A DNA stretch of 58,419 nt. Origin: Prevotellaceae bacterium. GTDB lineage: Bacteria; Bacteroidota; Bacteroidia; Bacteroidales; Bacteroidaceae. The notes below the pieces were generated by a model, which worked only from the letters and a program-made list of their open reading frames with translations, was not told the origin of the DNA and made no database searches. Positions 18,331 to 25,951 of this stretch are shown here, piece after piece. The stretch is taken from positions 1 through 58,419 of the forward strand of contig JAQYEW010000074.1 of assembly GCA_028723455.1 (NCBI GenBank), given 5' to 3'. A program made the translations under genes and the position numbers. Position 1 is the first letter of the stretch. Each line of letters begins with the position of its first letter.

Positions 18331-19773
18331 TCAGATAGTCTTTAGAACGGCCAACAAGTGGCGCCATACCTTATCCACCGTAGGAATGAGCAGTTTCTCG
18401 TCAGGGCTGTGCACGCCACGCAGGGTGGGGCCGAAGCTTACCATATCCAGATGAGGATATTTCTCACTGAAAAGACCACACTCCAGGCCAGCGTGAATAC
18501 CACGCACAAGGGGTTCCTTGCCAAAGAGCGCCTTGTACTGCTCCACGGCTACCTTCAACAAATGGCTGTCAGCCTTGGGTGCCCAGCCGGGATAGCCCTC
18601 GCCCGTATCCACCTTGGCACCAGCCAATTCAAAACAAGCGCCAATGGTGTTGCTCATATTGTTGCGAGCACTCAACAGGCTGCTGCGCTGACTGCTTGCG
18701 ATCACGATCTCGTGCTTGTCGGCATACTTATGGATGCTGGCCAAGTTGCTGCTGGTCTCCACCAATTCTATATCCTGGCTCATGCTCAGGATACCGTTGT
18801 GCACGGCTTGCAGGGCTGTAATCAGGCGGTTGTTGGTATCCAGGTCCACAAGTGTGGCGGGAACCTCCACACTCTGCATCTCGAAGCGCATGGTCTTTTC
18901 CGTTACATAGAATTCCTGCTCCACGTCGGCAGCGAAGATATTCCAGTCCACGCGAAGCGATTCCTTGTGCTCAGCGGGAACAACGACAACAGCCGAAGCC
19001 TCACGAGGAATGGCGTTGTGCAAGCCGCCCGTCTGGATGTCAGCGATACGCAAGCCGTACTTTTTCATGGCAATGTACATGAAACGGACCAAGAGCTTGT
19101 TGGCGTTGGCACGCTTCTTGTCGATGTCGTCGCCGCTGTGGCCGCCCGTAAGCCCCTTCACCTTCAATTCCACGGCAAAGCTGCCCGCGGGGGTAGGCTC
19201 GTCGGTATATGAAAAAGTAACGTTTGTACGGCAGCCGCCGGCACAGCTGATGAAGATTTCACCCTCGTCCTCGCTGTCCAAGTTGATGAGATAGCTTCCT
19301 GTCATGAAATCGCTTCCCATACCCTCGGCACCGGAAAGGCCGGTCTCCTCGTCACGGGTAAACACACATTCAAGAGGGCCATGTTCAATGTCCGTAGCCT
19401 GTAGGACAGCCATCTCCATGGCGATGCCAATGCCGTCGTCCGCACCCAAGGTGGTGCCTTTGGCCTTCAGCCAATCGCCATCGACATAGGTCTGGATAGC
19501 ATCCCGCTCAAAATCGAACTGAACATCAGCGTTCTTCTCGCAAACCATATCCATGTGGCTTTGCAGGATAACGGTAGGACACGCTTCCTTGCCCTTGGTG
19601 GCAGGTTTGCGGATGATTACATTGCCGACTTCGTCGCGCTTGCTCTCCAAGCCCAGCTTCTTTCCGAAGTCAAGCAGGAAGGCAATCATGCGCTCCTCCT
19701 TCTTCGAAGGACGGGGTACGGCATTTACTTGCGCGAAGCAATCGAACACACTCTGGGGAACTAATTTATTCAT
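18331..19773 (-). CDS. pepD: Aminoacyl-histidine dipeptidase (Xaa-His dipeptidase)
   Basis: A 480-residue cytosolic metallopeptidase of the M20 family that cleaves Xaa-His and other dipeptides. Metal-ligand and catalytic blocks are visible: LQSHMDMVCEK, GADDGIGIAM, FTRDEETGLSGA and the C-terminal IHAGLECGLFSEK. Length and start are normal. It is the first gene of a three-gene minus-strand unit with a -7 box at 19827-19834. It could finish digestion of peptides taken up by the SusCD-peptidase system at 1-8934, but the loci are not adjacent. Confidence 0.93.
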   Translation of the reverse strand: MNKLVPQSVFDCFAQVNAVPRPSKKEERMIAFLLDFGKKLGLESKRDEVGNVIIRKPATKGKEACPTVILQSHMDMVCEKNADVQFDFERDAIQTYVDGDWLKAKGTTLGADDGIGIAMEMAVLQATDIEHGPLECVFTRDEETGLSGAEGMGSDFMTGSYLINLDSEDEGEIFISCAGGCRTNVTFSYTDEPTPAGSFAVELKVKGLTGGHSGDDIDKKRANANKLLVRFMYIAMKKYGLRIADIQTGGLHNAIPREASAVVVVPAEHKESLRVDWNIFAADVEQEFYVTEKTMRFEMQSVEVPATLVDLDTNNRLITALQAVHNGILSMSQDIELVETSSNLASIHKYADKHEIVIASSQRSSLLSARNNMSNTIGACFELAGAKVDTGEGYPGWAPKADSHLLKVAVEQYKALFGKEPLVRGIHAGLECGLFSEKYPHLDMVSFGPTLRGVHSPDEKLLIPTVDKVWRHLLAVLKTI

Positions 19774-19804
19774 GTCTTTTTCTCCTTATTTTAGTTTTAT
19801 TACT

Positions 19805-19812
19805 TATCTTTG
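19805..19812 (+). promoter_or_regulatory. Bacteroidetes -7 box for the small membrane protein
   Basis: TATCTTTG, 29 bp before the ATG at 19842. It lies only 14 bp from the opposing pepD -7 box, so the two promoters are interleaved. Confidence 0.55.
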
Positions 19813-19826
19813 CGGATGTGATACCA

Positions 19827-19834
19827 CAAAAATA
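19827..19834 (-). promoter_or_regulatory. Bacteroidetes -7 box for pepD
   Basis: On the minus strand it reads TATTTTTG, about 53 bp before the pepD ATG. It is the only match to TAnnTTTG in the divergent spacer on that strand. Confidence 0.5.
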
Positions 19835-19841
19835 ACGAAAA

Positions 19842-20063
19842 ATGTTGAAACTCGCGCTTATCACCCTGGTAATTCTTGCCTTTTGCATGATTTTCCTTGC
19901 GATAAACATCATCCTGAAGAAGGGAAAAGGGGAATTTCGCAGCCAGCACATCGGCCAAAATGCCAAACTGCGCGAGCACGACATCCACTGCGTGCAAAGC
20001 ATGGACGCGCGCGACCGCAAGTCAGACCCTCATGCGGCCGTACGCCGCGAGCGTGGGCAATAA
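19842..20063 (+). CDS. Small membrane-anchored protein
   Basis: A 73-residue protein with one N-terminal membrane segment (residues 3-25), then a short basic region containing GQNAKLREHDIHCVQSMDA. From memory, similar small membrane proteins with a conserved HxGxN...GIHC tail occur across Bacteroidales, often without a name. It has its own promoter box and precedes the OmpH-like gene by 29 bp on the same strand. Function unknown. Confidence 0.65.
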   Translation: MLKLALITLVILAFCMIFLAINIILKKGKGEFRSQHIGQNAKLREHDIHCVQSMDARDRKSDPHAAVRRERGQ

Positions 20064-20092
20064 CCATAAGCATAAATATTTTATTCGGATAT

Positions 20093-20731
20093 ATGAAAAA
20101 GACATTCATGTTGGCTGCCTTGGCAGCAATGATGATGACAGCCTGCAACCAAAAGGCAGAGCAACAAGAGGAAACCACACCCGTGGCATCCGTGAAGGAA
20201 AAAAGCGACCTGAAGTTGGCCTATGTCGAGATTGACACCCTGATGGCTCAGTACCAGCTGTGCAAGGACTACAACGAAGTCGGCAACACCGAGGGCGAGA
20301 ACATCCAGCGCACGCTGGCGCAAAAGCAACGTGCCCTGGAACAGCACTACGCCGCCGTTCAGCAGAAATATGAAAGCAACGGCTTCACGAGCCAAGCGGA
20401 ACTGGAGCGTGCCCAGGCCAGCCTTCAGAAAGAGCAGCAGGAGTTGCAGGAACTGAACGCCCGGCTAACCAGCAGCTTCCAGGAGCAACAAATGAAATAC
20501 ACCGAGGAAATGCGCGACAGCATCCAAAAGTTCCTCAAGAGCTACAACAAAACGAAGAAATACGACATGATCTTCTCCAAGGCCGGCGACAACATCCTCT
20601 ATGCCAACACGGCCTTCGACATTACCCAGGACGTTCTTAAGGGGTTGAACAAGCGCTATGTGCGTCGCCCTGAAATCGCGGCCAAACTCAAGAGCAAGGA
20701 GGCAAAGAAGGACGCCAAGAACAAGAAATAA
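20093..20731 (+). CDS. OmpH/Skp-like periplasmic lipoprotein
   Basis: A 212-residue protein starting at the ATG at 20093. The open frame extends much further upstream, but only this start is followed by a signal peptide with lipobox (MMMTAC). It then shows LKLAYVEIDTLM, the usual OmpH first strand, a long Gln/Glu-rich coiled coil (residues about 70-140) and the YDMIFSKAG...ILYAN...DIT ending of Skp/OmpH proteins. Skp chaperones outer-membrane proteins through the periplasm; lipoprotein versions are common in Bacteroidetes. It is followed by a terminator at 20754-20789. Confidence 0.88.
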   Translation: MKKTFMLAALAAMMMTACNQKAEQQEETTPVASVKEKSDLKLAYVEIDTLMAQYQLCKDYNEVGNTEGENIQRTLAQKQRALEQHYAAVQQKYESNGFTSQAELERAQASLQKEQQELQELNARLTSSFQEQQMKYTEEMRDSIQKFLKSYNKTKKYDMIFSKAGDNILYANTAFDITQDVLKGLNKRYVRRPEIAAKLKSKEAKKDAKNKK

Positions 20732-20753
20732 TCTTCGTACTACGATATTTTCC

Positions 20754-20789
20754 AACAAGCCGGGCACAACATCAGGTGTCCGGCTTGTT
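20754..20789 (+). terminator. Terminator after the OmpH-like gene
   Basis: An inverted repeat with 14-nt arms (aacaagccgggcac and gtgtccggcttgtt) containing one G-U pair, and an 8-nt loop. It begins 22 bp after the stop codon and is followed by a short T-rich run. Confidence 0.75.
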
Positions 20790-21155
20790 CGTTTGGAATA
20801 GCAGAATGACACCCAAACCCCACCATTTGCTGTCCTTATGACATTCCAAGATGAATCGACTCCGGACTTGTTCCAGAGCGGAAAACGGCCCGACCGTATG
20901 GGTTATAGATTCAAATATTAGTTTTCCGCAAAACAAAGCGTTGTTTTCACCCGAACAAATATTTGTTTTTGTGCGCTCATTCAGATGTTTTTCACCGACT
21001 TTTATGCCCCGGAGATACACCTCAAGTACCCAACGAACGAGGCTCAATCGTTGGGAAAGAAAGAAGAGGAATTTCAACAAACTGAAATACAGCAGTTTAA
21101 AAATAACGGTTTTTACGGGCTAAAAGAAATATTTTCGGGCAGCACCCAGAAAAAG
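20790..21155. other. Gene-free stretch between two hairpins
   Basis: About 365 bp with no convincing coding frame. The open frames that cross it have no family resemblance, no plausible leader, and run into the flanking hairpins. It is more A/T-rich than its surroundings and contains a perfect 14-bp palindrome, aacaaatatttgtt, at 20954-20967. No TAnnTTTG promoter is found on either strand. Confidence 0.5.
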
Positions 21156-21223
21156 CCCTCTTCGGAACGACAAGAAGTAAGCAAAAACATCTTTTCGCTT
21201 ACTTCTTGTCGTTCCGAAGAGGG
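21156..21223. terminator. Long perfect hairpin, probable bidirectional terminator
   Basis: Arms of 27 nt (21156-21182 and 21197-21223) are perfect reverse complements around a 14-nt loop. It lies 58 bp beyond the stop codon of the minus-strand porin gene and can serve as its terminator. On the plus strand nothing annotated ends here, because the OmpH-like gene already has its own terminator. Confidence 0.75.
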
Positions 21224-21281
21224 GACAATCAAAGAAAAAGGTTCATCCGGGAAAAGACAATCCCCTGATGAACCTGAATAT

Positions 21282-22874
21282 TCAGAACCTATAGCCCAAT
21301 CCCAGTTGGATCTGATGGCGATTGAGATTCACGTCCACGGGACGCAAACTCGCCGTCTGGTTGGCACTGTCGAAGGCATAGAAGTCTCCACGTTGGGCAC
21401 GGAACTGGTAGGTCATATCCACATAGAAACCTTTGTGCTGATAGCCCATGCCGAGGGTTACTATCGAGGTGCCGCCAAGACGCATGTATTCCGTATTCGT
21501 GGCATAGTTCATGGCACGCGAGTCAATCTCGTACTGATCGAAACCTACTTTATCCTCATAGCGACTGCTGATGGCATTGTATCCGGCGCGCAAGGCAACG
21601 CTCTTGACAGGCTTGTACTCAACGCCCAGGCGCAGGGTGTGCTGCCCGCGAAGCGTATTGGACGTAAGCTGGTTCATCGCCACATCCCAGTCCAAAGTGC
21701 GGAATTGGTTGTGGTCGGGATCGTTTACATCCCAAGCGGGATAGCCCATCTTCGTTTTTCCGTAATTGGCAAACTCATACTCAGCACCCCAGGCAAACTT
21801 GCTTCCGATGGTCTGGCCCGCCTGAAGGCGCACCTTCCAAGGAGTGCGCAACGTGTACTCAAGATAGCTCTCCGGCTTATCACCGGCATTTAGGTTATAA
21901 TGAGTGCTGTTGCTCAGACGGTACCATGTAGGCGTCTCCACAGCCAAACCCACACGGAAACTGTTGTAGGCAAACGGGCGTACGATAAAGCCCAACTTAC
22001 CGTTGATGCCGGTACCTTCGATTTTTGTATCGTTATACAGGCTGTGATTCAGTTTGTCGTTTTTGTCAAATTCCCCGTATTCGCTCCAAGCCTCGTAGTC
22101 CAGGCGGTCGATACCCAAAGTGGCACCCCAGAAAAAACGGTCGCTCACATTCATGCTCACGTTCATGTCATAGCTCTTCAGTCCGCCACGCTGATGACGC
22201 GTATAGTTACTGTGGTCGGTATAAACGTCGTTGTAACGCGAAATCTTGCCATTGGCATCTATCTCCTGGGCAAAATAATAATTGTCGCCCGACGCATCCT
22301 GTGCACTGGGAAACATCGCCAATCCCGTTACGTTATTCGGAACGTCCTGCAATTTACCGTCTGCGCCGCGACGTGCTGATCCGTAGATATCCGTTGCCAT
22401 CTGGGCCAACTGGGACATCTGAGAAGCACCGCCCAGACCATTCTGGTCCGCAAAGAATCCCTGGTTGAAGTTCAGTTTTTTCTGATAGTTAAAGGCAAAA
22501 TTGACGAAGCGAATCTTATTGCCTCCGGAATTGAGGCTAAACACGGCACCGAACTGGTCAAAAGACGCCCGGTTGAGATTCTCGCCATAGGTGGTCTTGG
22601 AGTTGGAGTCCCAGCCATTACCATTCGGCATCACCACGCCAAAGCTCATACCCAAGTCGCTACGACGATAAAGGCCTATGCCCGCAGGGTTTGCGCTGAT
22701 GGTACTTAAATCGGCGCCCAAGGCACCCATCGCACCACCCATGCCGACAAAGCGCGCAGTACCGTTCAGTTGGTCGTTCGCCGTAAGCTGGTCGTTGATA
22801 TATGTGTTCTGCGCCTGTGCGCCCGCACCACAAAGTAGCAAGGCAGCAAAAGCTGAATTTCGCATTAGTTTCAT
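21282..22874 (-). CDS. OmpP1/FadL-family outer-membrane protein
   Basis: A 530-residue outer-membrane barrel with a signal peptide ending in AQAQ (about residue 22). The N-terminus has the FadL-family pattern TARFVGMGGAMGALGADLSTISANPAG, followed by repeated amphipathic strands and a C-terminal IQLGLGYRF. The family transports hydrophobic molecules across the outer membrane. Some databases label the Bacteroides members hemin receptor without strong support. It follows the aromatic-rich gene upstream by 33 bp and is probably co-transcribed with it. Confidence 0.85.
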   Translation of the reverse strand: MKLMRNSAFAALLLCGAGAQAQNTYINDQLTANDQLNGTARFVGMGGAMGALGADLSTISANPAGIGLYRRSDLGMSFGVVMPNGNGWDSNSKTTYGENLNRASFDQFGAVFSLNSGGNKIRFVNFAFNYQKKLNFNQGFFADQNGLGGASQMSQLAQMATDIYGSARRGADGKLQDVPNNVTGLAMFPSAQDASGDNYYFAQEIDANGKISRYNDVYTDHSNYTRHQRGGLKSYDMNVSMNVSDRFFWGATLGIDRLDYEAWSEYGEFDKNDKLNHSLYNDTKIEGTGINGKLGFIVRPFAYNSFRVGLAVETPTWYRLSNSTHYNLNAGDKPESYLEYTLRTPWKVRLQAGQTIGSKFAWGAEYEFANYGKTKMGYPAWDVNDPDHNQFRTLDWDVAMNQLTSNTLRGQHTLRLGVEYKPVKSVALRAGYNAISSRYEDKVGFDQYEIDSRAMNYATNTEYMRLGGTSIVTLGMGYQHKGFYVDMTYQFRAQRGDFYAFDSANQTASLRPVDVNLNRHQIQLGLGYRF

Positions 22875-22907
22875 TATCTTATGTATTATGTTATTACTTC
22901 CTCGAAC

Positions 22908-24005
22908 TTAACGTCTGCCACCGCTACGGCTGCCTCCGCCAAAACTACCGCCGCCACCGCGACTGCCTCCGCCGAAGCTACCGCCTCCGCCACTACTTCC
23001 GAAGCCGCCGCCTGTGCTGCGACCGCTGCCAAAGCTGCCACTGGAGCGGGAACTGCCACCGGAACTGTTTCCTGAGCTACGCGTACTGCCTGAGGTGGTC
23101 ATATTGCGCTGAGACCGCGTACTTGGCACATAGGAGCCTGACGAGCCTGTCGAACGACTGCCTCCGTTCATAGTTGCCGAACGACTGGAGAACGTGCCGC
23201 TACTGCGGTAGCCCGTAGAACGGCCACGGGAAGCGGCACTGCGGTCAAAGTCGATGCCACCACGTGTTGAAGCGCCACGGCTGGCAGAGTTAAACGTACC
23301 GCCTGTGTAACCACGCCTACTGCCATTGGCCAATGCCCCACCGCCACGGTGTCCGAAAGAACTGCCGCGACCACCCGAATAGACATAGCCGGGATAATAA
23401 TGATGATGGTAATAGCCGGGGCCGTACCAACCGTAATAAGGTCCATAGTTCCAACCGAGGCCCCATCCCCAACCGCCGTACCAACCGCCGTAATAGGGGC
23501 CGTACCAGCCTGCATAATAGCTACGTGTGCGGTACCAGGGAGAAGTAAACCAGGGGTCATAGAACGGGTCAAACCAGGGATCGTACCAAGGGTCGTACCA
23601 CCCGGCATAGGGCGTTACCACAAAGTGGAAACGGCTCAGGCGGTCTGTATAGCGATAATCCCGGTCGTCGTTCATTTCGGGAGCACGCTCCGCTTCTATC
23701 TCCTCCTCTTCCAGCGGCACCCAAACGCTCTGTCCTTTATCATCCGTCTGCAACTTCCATCGCATGCCCAAGGTGTCCGTCAGCGTAACCTCGTTTCGAC
23801 GCCCGCGACGATTATATTCGTCAACGTCGAAATCGGCCTCGCTACGCTCGCGTATCACAACCTCAGACCCAGAGGACTGTTTGGCTACCTTATCCTTTTT
23901 CGAGGGGATGAAATACATGTCATCTTGCGCCGTGGAGGGCAAGCTTACTGCCGCAGCTGCTGCCAGCAGAAAAACTGAAAACTTTGCATTCATCTTTCTT
24001 ACCAT
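22908..24005 (-). CDS. Secreted Tyr/Trp/Gly-rich low-complexity protein
   Basis: A 365-residue protein from the ATG at 24005; an ATG at 23993 (MNAKFSV) gives a cleaner signal peptide and leaves a longer leader after the promoter. After the signal peptide (to AQ, about residue 27) comes a charged region. Residues about 133-210 follow, dominated by Tyr, Trp, Pro and Gly with WYDP/WFDP repeats, and then a Ser/Gly/Arg-rich tail with RGG-like repeats and short FGSG and GGGSFGG runs. No enzyme motif is seen. A surface, matrix or adhesive role is conceivable but unproven. It precedes the FadL-like gene. Confidence 0.75.
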   Translation of the reverse strand: MVRKMNAKFSVFLLAAAAAVSLPSTAQDDMYFIPSKKDKVAKQSSGSEVVIRERSEADFDVDEYNRRGRRNEVTLTDTLGMRWKLQTDDKGQSVWVPLEEEEIEAERAPEMNDDRDYRYTDRLSRFHFVVTPYAGWYDPWYDPWFDPFYDPWFTSPWYRTRSYYAGWYGPYYGGWYGGWGWGLGWNYGPYYGWYGPGYYHHHYYPGYVYSGGRGSSFGHRGGGALANGSRRGYTGGTFNSASRGASTRGGIDFDRSAASRGRSTGYRSSGTFSSRSATMNGGSRSTGSSGSYVPSTRSQRNMTTSGSTRSSGNSSGGSSRSSGSFGSGRSTGGGFGSSGGGGSFGGGSRGGGGSFGGGSRSGGRR

Positions 24006-24019
24006 TTAAGTTTGTACAG

Positions 24020-24050
24020 CAAAAATAAAAAGATTTTGCAAGAAAGCAAA
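24020..24050 (-). promoter_or_regulatory. Full Bacteroidetes promoter (-7 and -33) for the aromatic-rich protein
   Basis: On the minus strand, TATTTTTG occupies 24020-24027 and TTTG occupies 24047-24050, 19 bp apart. This matches the consensus TTTG-N19-TAnnTTTG. Confidence 0.75.
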
Positions 24051-24082
24051 GGGGATTCTCCCAAAAGTGAGGGGAAAAAACC

Positions 24083-24090
24083 TATATTTG
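24083..24090 (+). promoter_or_regulatory. Bacteroidetes -7 box for prmA
   Basis: TATATTTG, 28 bp before the prmA ATG at 24119. No exact -33 TTTG. Confidence 0.6.
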
Positions 24091-24118
24091 CAGAAACAAT
24101 GACTATTTGTAAACAAAC

Positions 24119-24961
24119 ATGAAATATTTTGAACTGAAATTCAATCTTTTGCCCAACGACAGCCAGGATGCACGCGATTTGTTGGGCGCACTATTGGCAG
24201 AGGTGGGTTTCGAAACATTCACGGATTCTGAAAACGGCATAGACGCCTACATCCAACAGCCCCTATGGGACGAAGCCGCGGTCCAAAGCCTCATCACGGA
24301 CTTTCCGATGGAGGTACGGATTTCCTATACACGCGCCGAAGCCGGCTATCAGAATTGGAACGAGCAATGGGAGGCTGAGGGCTTCGAACCCGTAAGCATC
24401 GCCAACGACATCTGTATTCACGACACACGGCACGACCCTTCCGCGGCAGCACGCTACGACATCACCATCAATCCGCGCATGGCCTTTGGCAGCGGCACCC
24501 ACCCCACCACACAGATGATTCTTACGGAACTGCTGGGGCTTCCCCTTGAAGGCAAGCGCGTCATGGATGCCGGATGCGGCACGGGTGTCTTAGGAATCCT
24601 GGCCATGCAGCGCGGCGCAAGCCACATCCTCGCCTACGACATCGACGAATGGAGTACAGAAAATACCGAACTGAACTTCGCACTGAATGGGTTTCAACAA
24701 GTGGATATCCGACAGGGCGACAGCAAATGTGTACAAGGAGAGCGTGATTTCGACCTCGTTCTGGCCAATATCAACCGCAACATCCTCTTGGCGGACATGC
24801 CTGTATGGCAGCAAACCTTGGCACAAGGCGGCGAACTTTTGGTAAGTGGCTTCTACGAATCCGACGCCGATGCCGTACTGAACAAAGCGCGGGAGCTGGG
24901 CTTGGAAGAAAAAAGCCGTCGCATAAGCGACGGCTGGTGTCTGCTCCGCTTGGGAGCTTAA
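24119..24961 (+). CDS. prmA: Ribosomal protein L11 methyltransferase
   Basis: A 280-residue SAM-dependent enzyme that trimethylates ribosomal protein L11. The N-terminal substrate-recognition domain is followed by NPRMAFGSGTHPTTQM, the SAM motif VMDAGCGTGVLGI (about residues 140-152), YDIDEWS and the ANINRNILL motif. Length is normal. Its 3' end carries, on the opposite strand, a hairpin with T tract that probably terminates the convergent mscS-type gene. Confidence 0.95.
   Translation: MKYFELKFNLLPNDSQDARDLLGALLAEVGFETFTDSENGIDAYIQQPLWDEAAVQSLITDFPMEVRISYTRAEAGYQNWNEQWEAEGFEPVSIANDICIHDTRHDPSAAARYDITINPRMAFGSGTHPTTQMILTELLGLPLEGKRVMDAGCGTGVLGILAMQRGASHILAYDIDEWSTENTELNFALNGFQQVDIRQGDSKCVQGERDFDLVLANINRNILLADMPVWQQTLAQGGELLVSGFYESDADAVLNKARELGLEEKSRRISDGWCLLRLGA
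24908..24935 (-). terminator. Rho-independent terminator for the MscS gene, inside prmA
   Basis: A 9-bp perfect stem (24914-24922 and 24927-24935) with loop ataa is followed, on the minus strand, by six T residues. It lies about 47 bp past the MscS stop codon and within the last 20 codons of prmA. Confidence 0.7.
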
Positions 24962-24981
24962 TCTCGATTTCCGGAAAATAA

Positions 24982-25887
24982 TCACTTTCCCTGGTGAACA
25001 GTCAGCTGGGGGAAGGGGAAGCCGATGCCCTGACGGTTGAACTCAGCATAGATGGTCTGCTGCACCTCAAAAAACACCGTCCAAAAGTCCGCTCCCTTGG
25101 CCCACGCACGTACCGTAAACTCAACGCTGCTGTCGCCCAATTTGCTCAATGCGACAAAGGGAGCACGGTCCGGATCGTTCGTAATCACTTTTTCGTGCTT
25201 GGTAACAATGTCCATCAGGACTTTCTTCACCTGTTCCGCATCCGAATCGTATTCCACGCCAACCGTGAAATCCACACGACGAAACTCACTGTTATAATTC
25301 ACGATATTGCCACTGCTCAGGGCGCCGTTGGGCAAATAGATGCGCTTGTTATCGGGTGTGGTAATCAGTGTGTGAAAGATTTGAATCTCCGCAACCGTAC
25401 CCGCCGTTCCCTGCGCCTCGATATAGTCCCCGACACGGAAAGGCTTCAACAAGAGCACCATCAAACCGCCGGCGAAATTCTGGAGATTGCCACTGAGCGC
25501 CATACCAAAAGCCAAACCGATGGAGGCTAACAGGGCGGCAAACGAAGTGGTATTGATACCCAGCGCACTAACCACGGTGATGAAGAGGAGCACCGTAAGC
25601 AGAATATTCACCAGACTCTTCAAAAAGCCTTGGATACTGGCATCAATGTTGCGTTTCTCCAAAACGCGAGCCAGAAAGTTATTGATCAGACGGATAAGGA
25701 ACCGGCCTATGATATAGATAAAGACTGCCGCCAGAATGGCCTTGCCGGCTTCAATACCGAACGTAGTAAGCTTATCAATCAGGTTTCCAACAGCGCTGAA
25801 ATCGCCCTGGATAACACCTTTGGCCGCCTCTGCCGCCTGTTCACTGGTCTCGCTGACTAGCGTAGAATCAATTTGAAGTAATGTCAT
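24982..25887 (-). CDS. Small-conductance mechanosensitive channel (MscS family)
   Basis: A 301-residue inner-membrane channel that releases solutes on osmotic downshock. The start is the ATG at 25887 (MTLLQID), behind a full promoter. The frame open back to 26004 would read through that promoter. It has an N-terminal helix, three membrane segments (about residues 40-155), the pore-lining Gly/Ala pattern SIGLAFGMALSGNLQNFAGG and the PFRVGDYIE beta domain with GTAGTVAEIQIFHT. It lies downstream of the PL11 lyase gene but has its own promoter. Confidence 0.93.
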   Translation of the reverse strand: MTLLQIDSTLVSETSEQAAEAAKGVIQGDFSAVGNLIDKLTTFGIEAGKAILAAVFIYIIGRFLIRLINNFLARVLEKRNIDASIQGFLKSLVNILLTVLLFITVVSALGINTTSFAALLASIGLAFGMALSGNLQNFAGGLMVLLLKPFRVGDYIEAQGTAGTVAEIQIFHTLITTPDNKRIYLPNGALSSGNIVNYNSEFRRVDFTVGVEYDSDAEQVKKVLMDIVTKHEKVITNDPDRAPFVALSKLGDSSVEFTVRAWAKGADFWTVFFEVQQTIYAEFNRQGIGFPFPQLTVHQGK

Positions 25888-25918
25888 TTGTAGATAATTA
25901 AAAATTAGATGAAGCGTG

Positions 25919-25949
25919 CAAAGGTACAACAAAAAAAGCAAACAACAAA
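25919..25949 (-). promoter_or_regulatory. Full Bacteroidetes promoter for the MscS gene
   Basis: On the minus strand, TACCTTTG (25919-25926) and TTTG (25946-25949) are separated by 19 bp. The -33 element lies only 3 bp from the end of the PL11 gene (its stop begins at 25952). Confidence 0.75.
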
Positions 25950-25951
25950 AT

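Noticed and set aside
20772..21080. A minus-strand frame of about 100 codons in the gene-free stretch
   Set aside because: It runs into the OmpH terminator, has no promoter box or recognisable homology and an atypical composition.
20985..21893. A plus-strand open frame of about 300 codons
   Set aside because: It starts in the gene-free stretch, runs through the 27-bp hairpin and lies antisense to the FadL-like gene; its sequence shows no family pattern.
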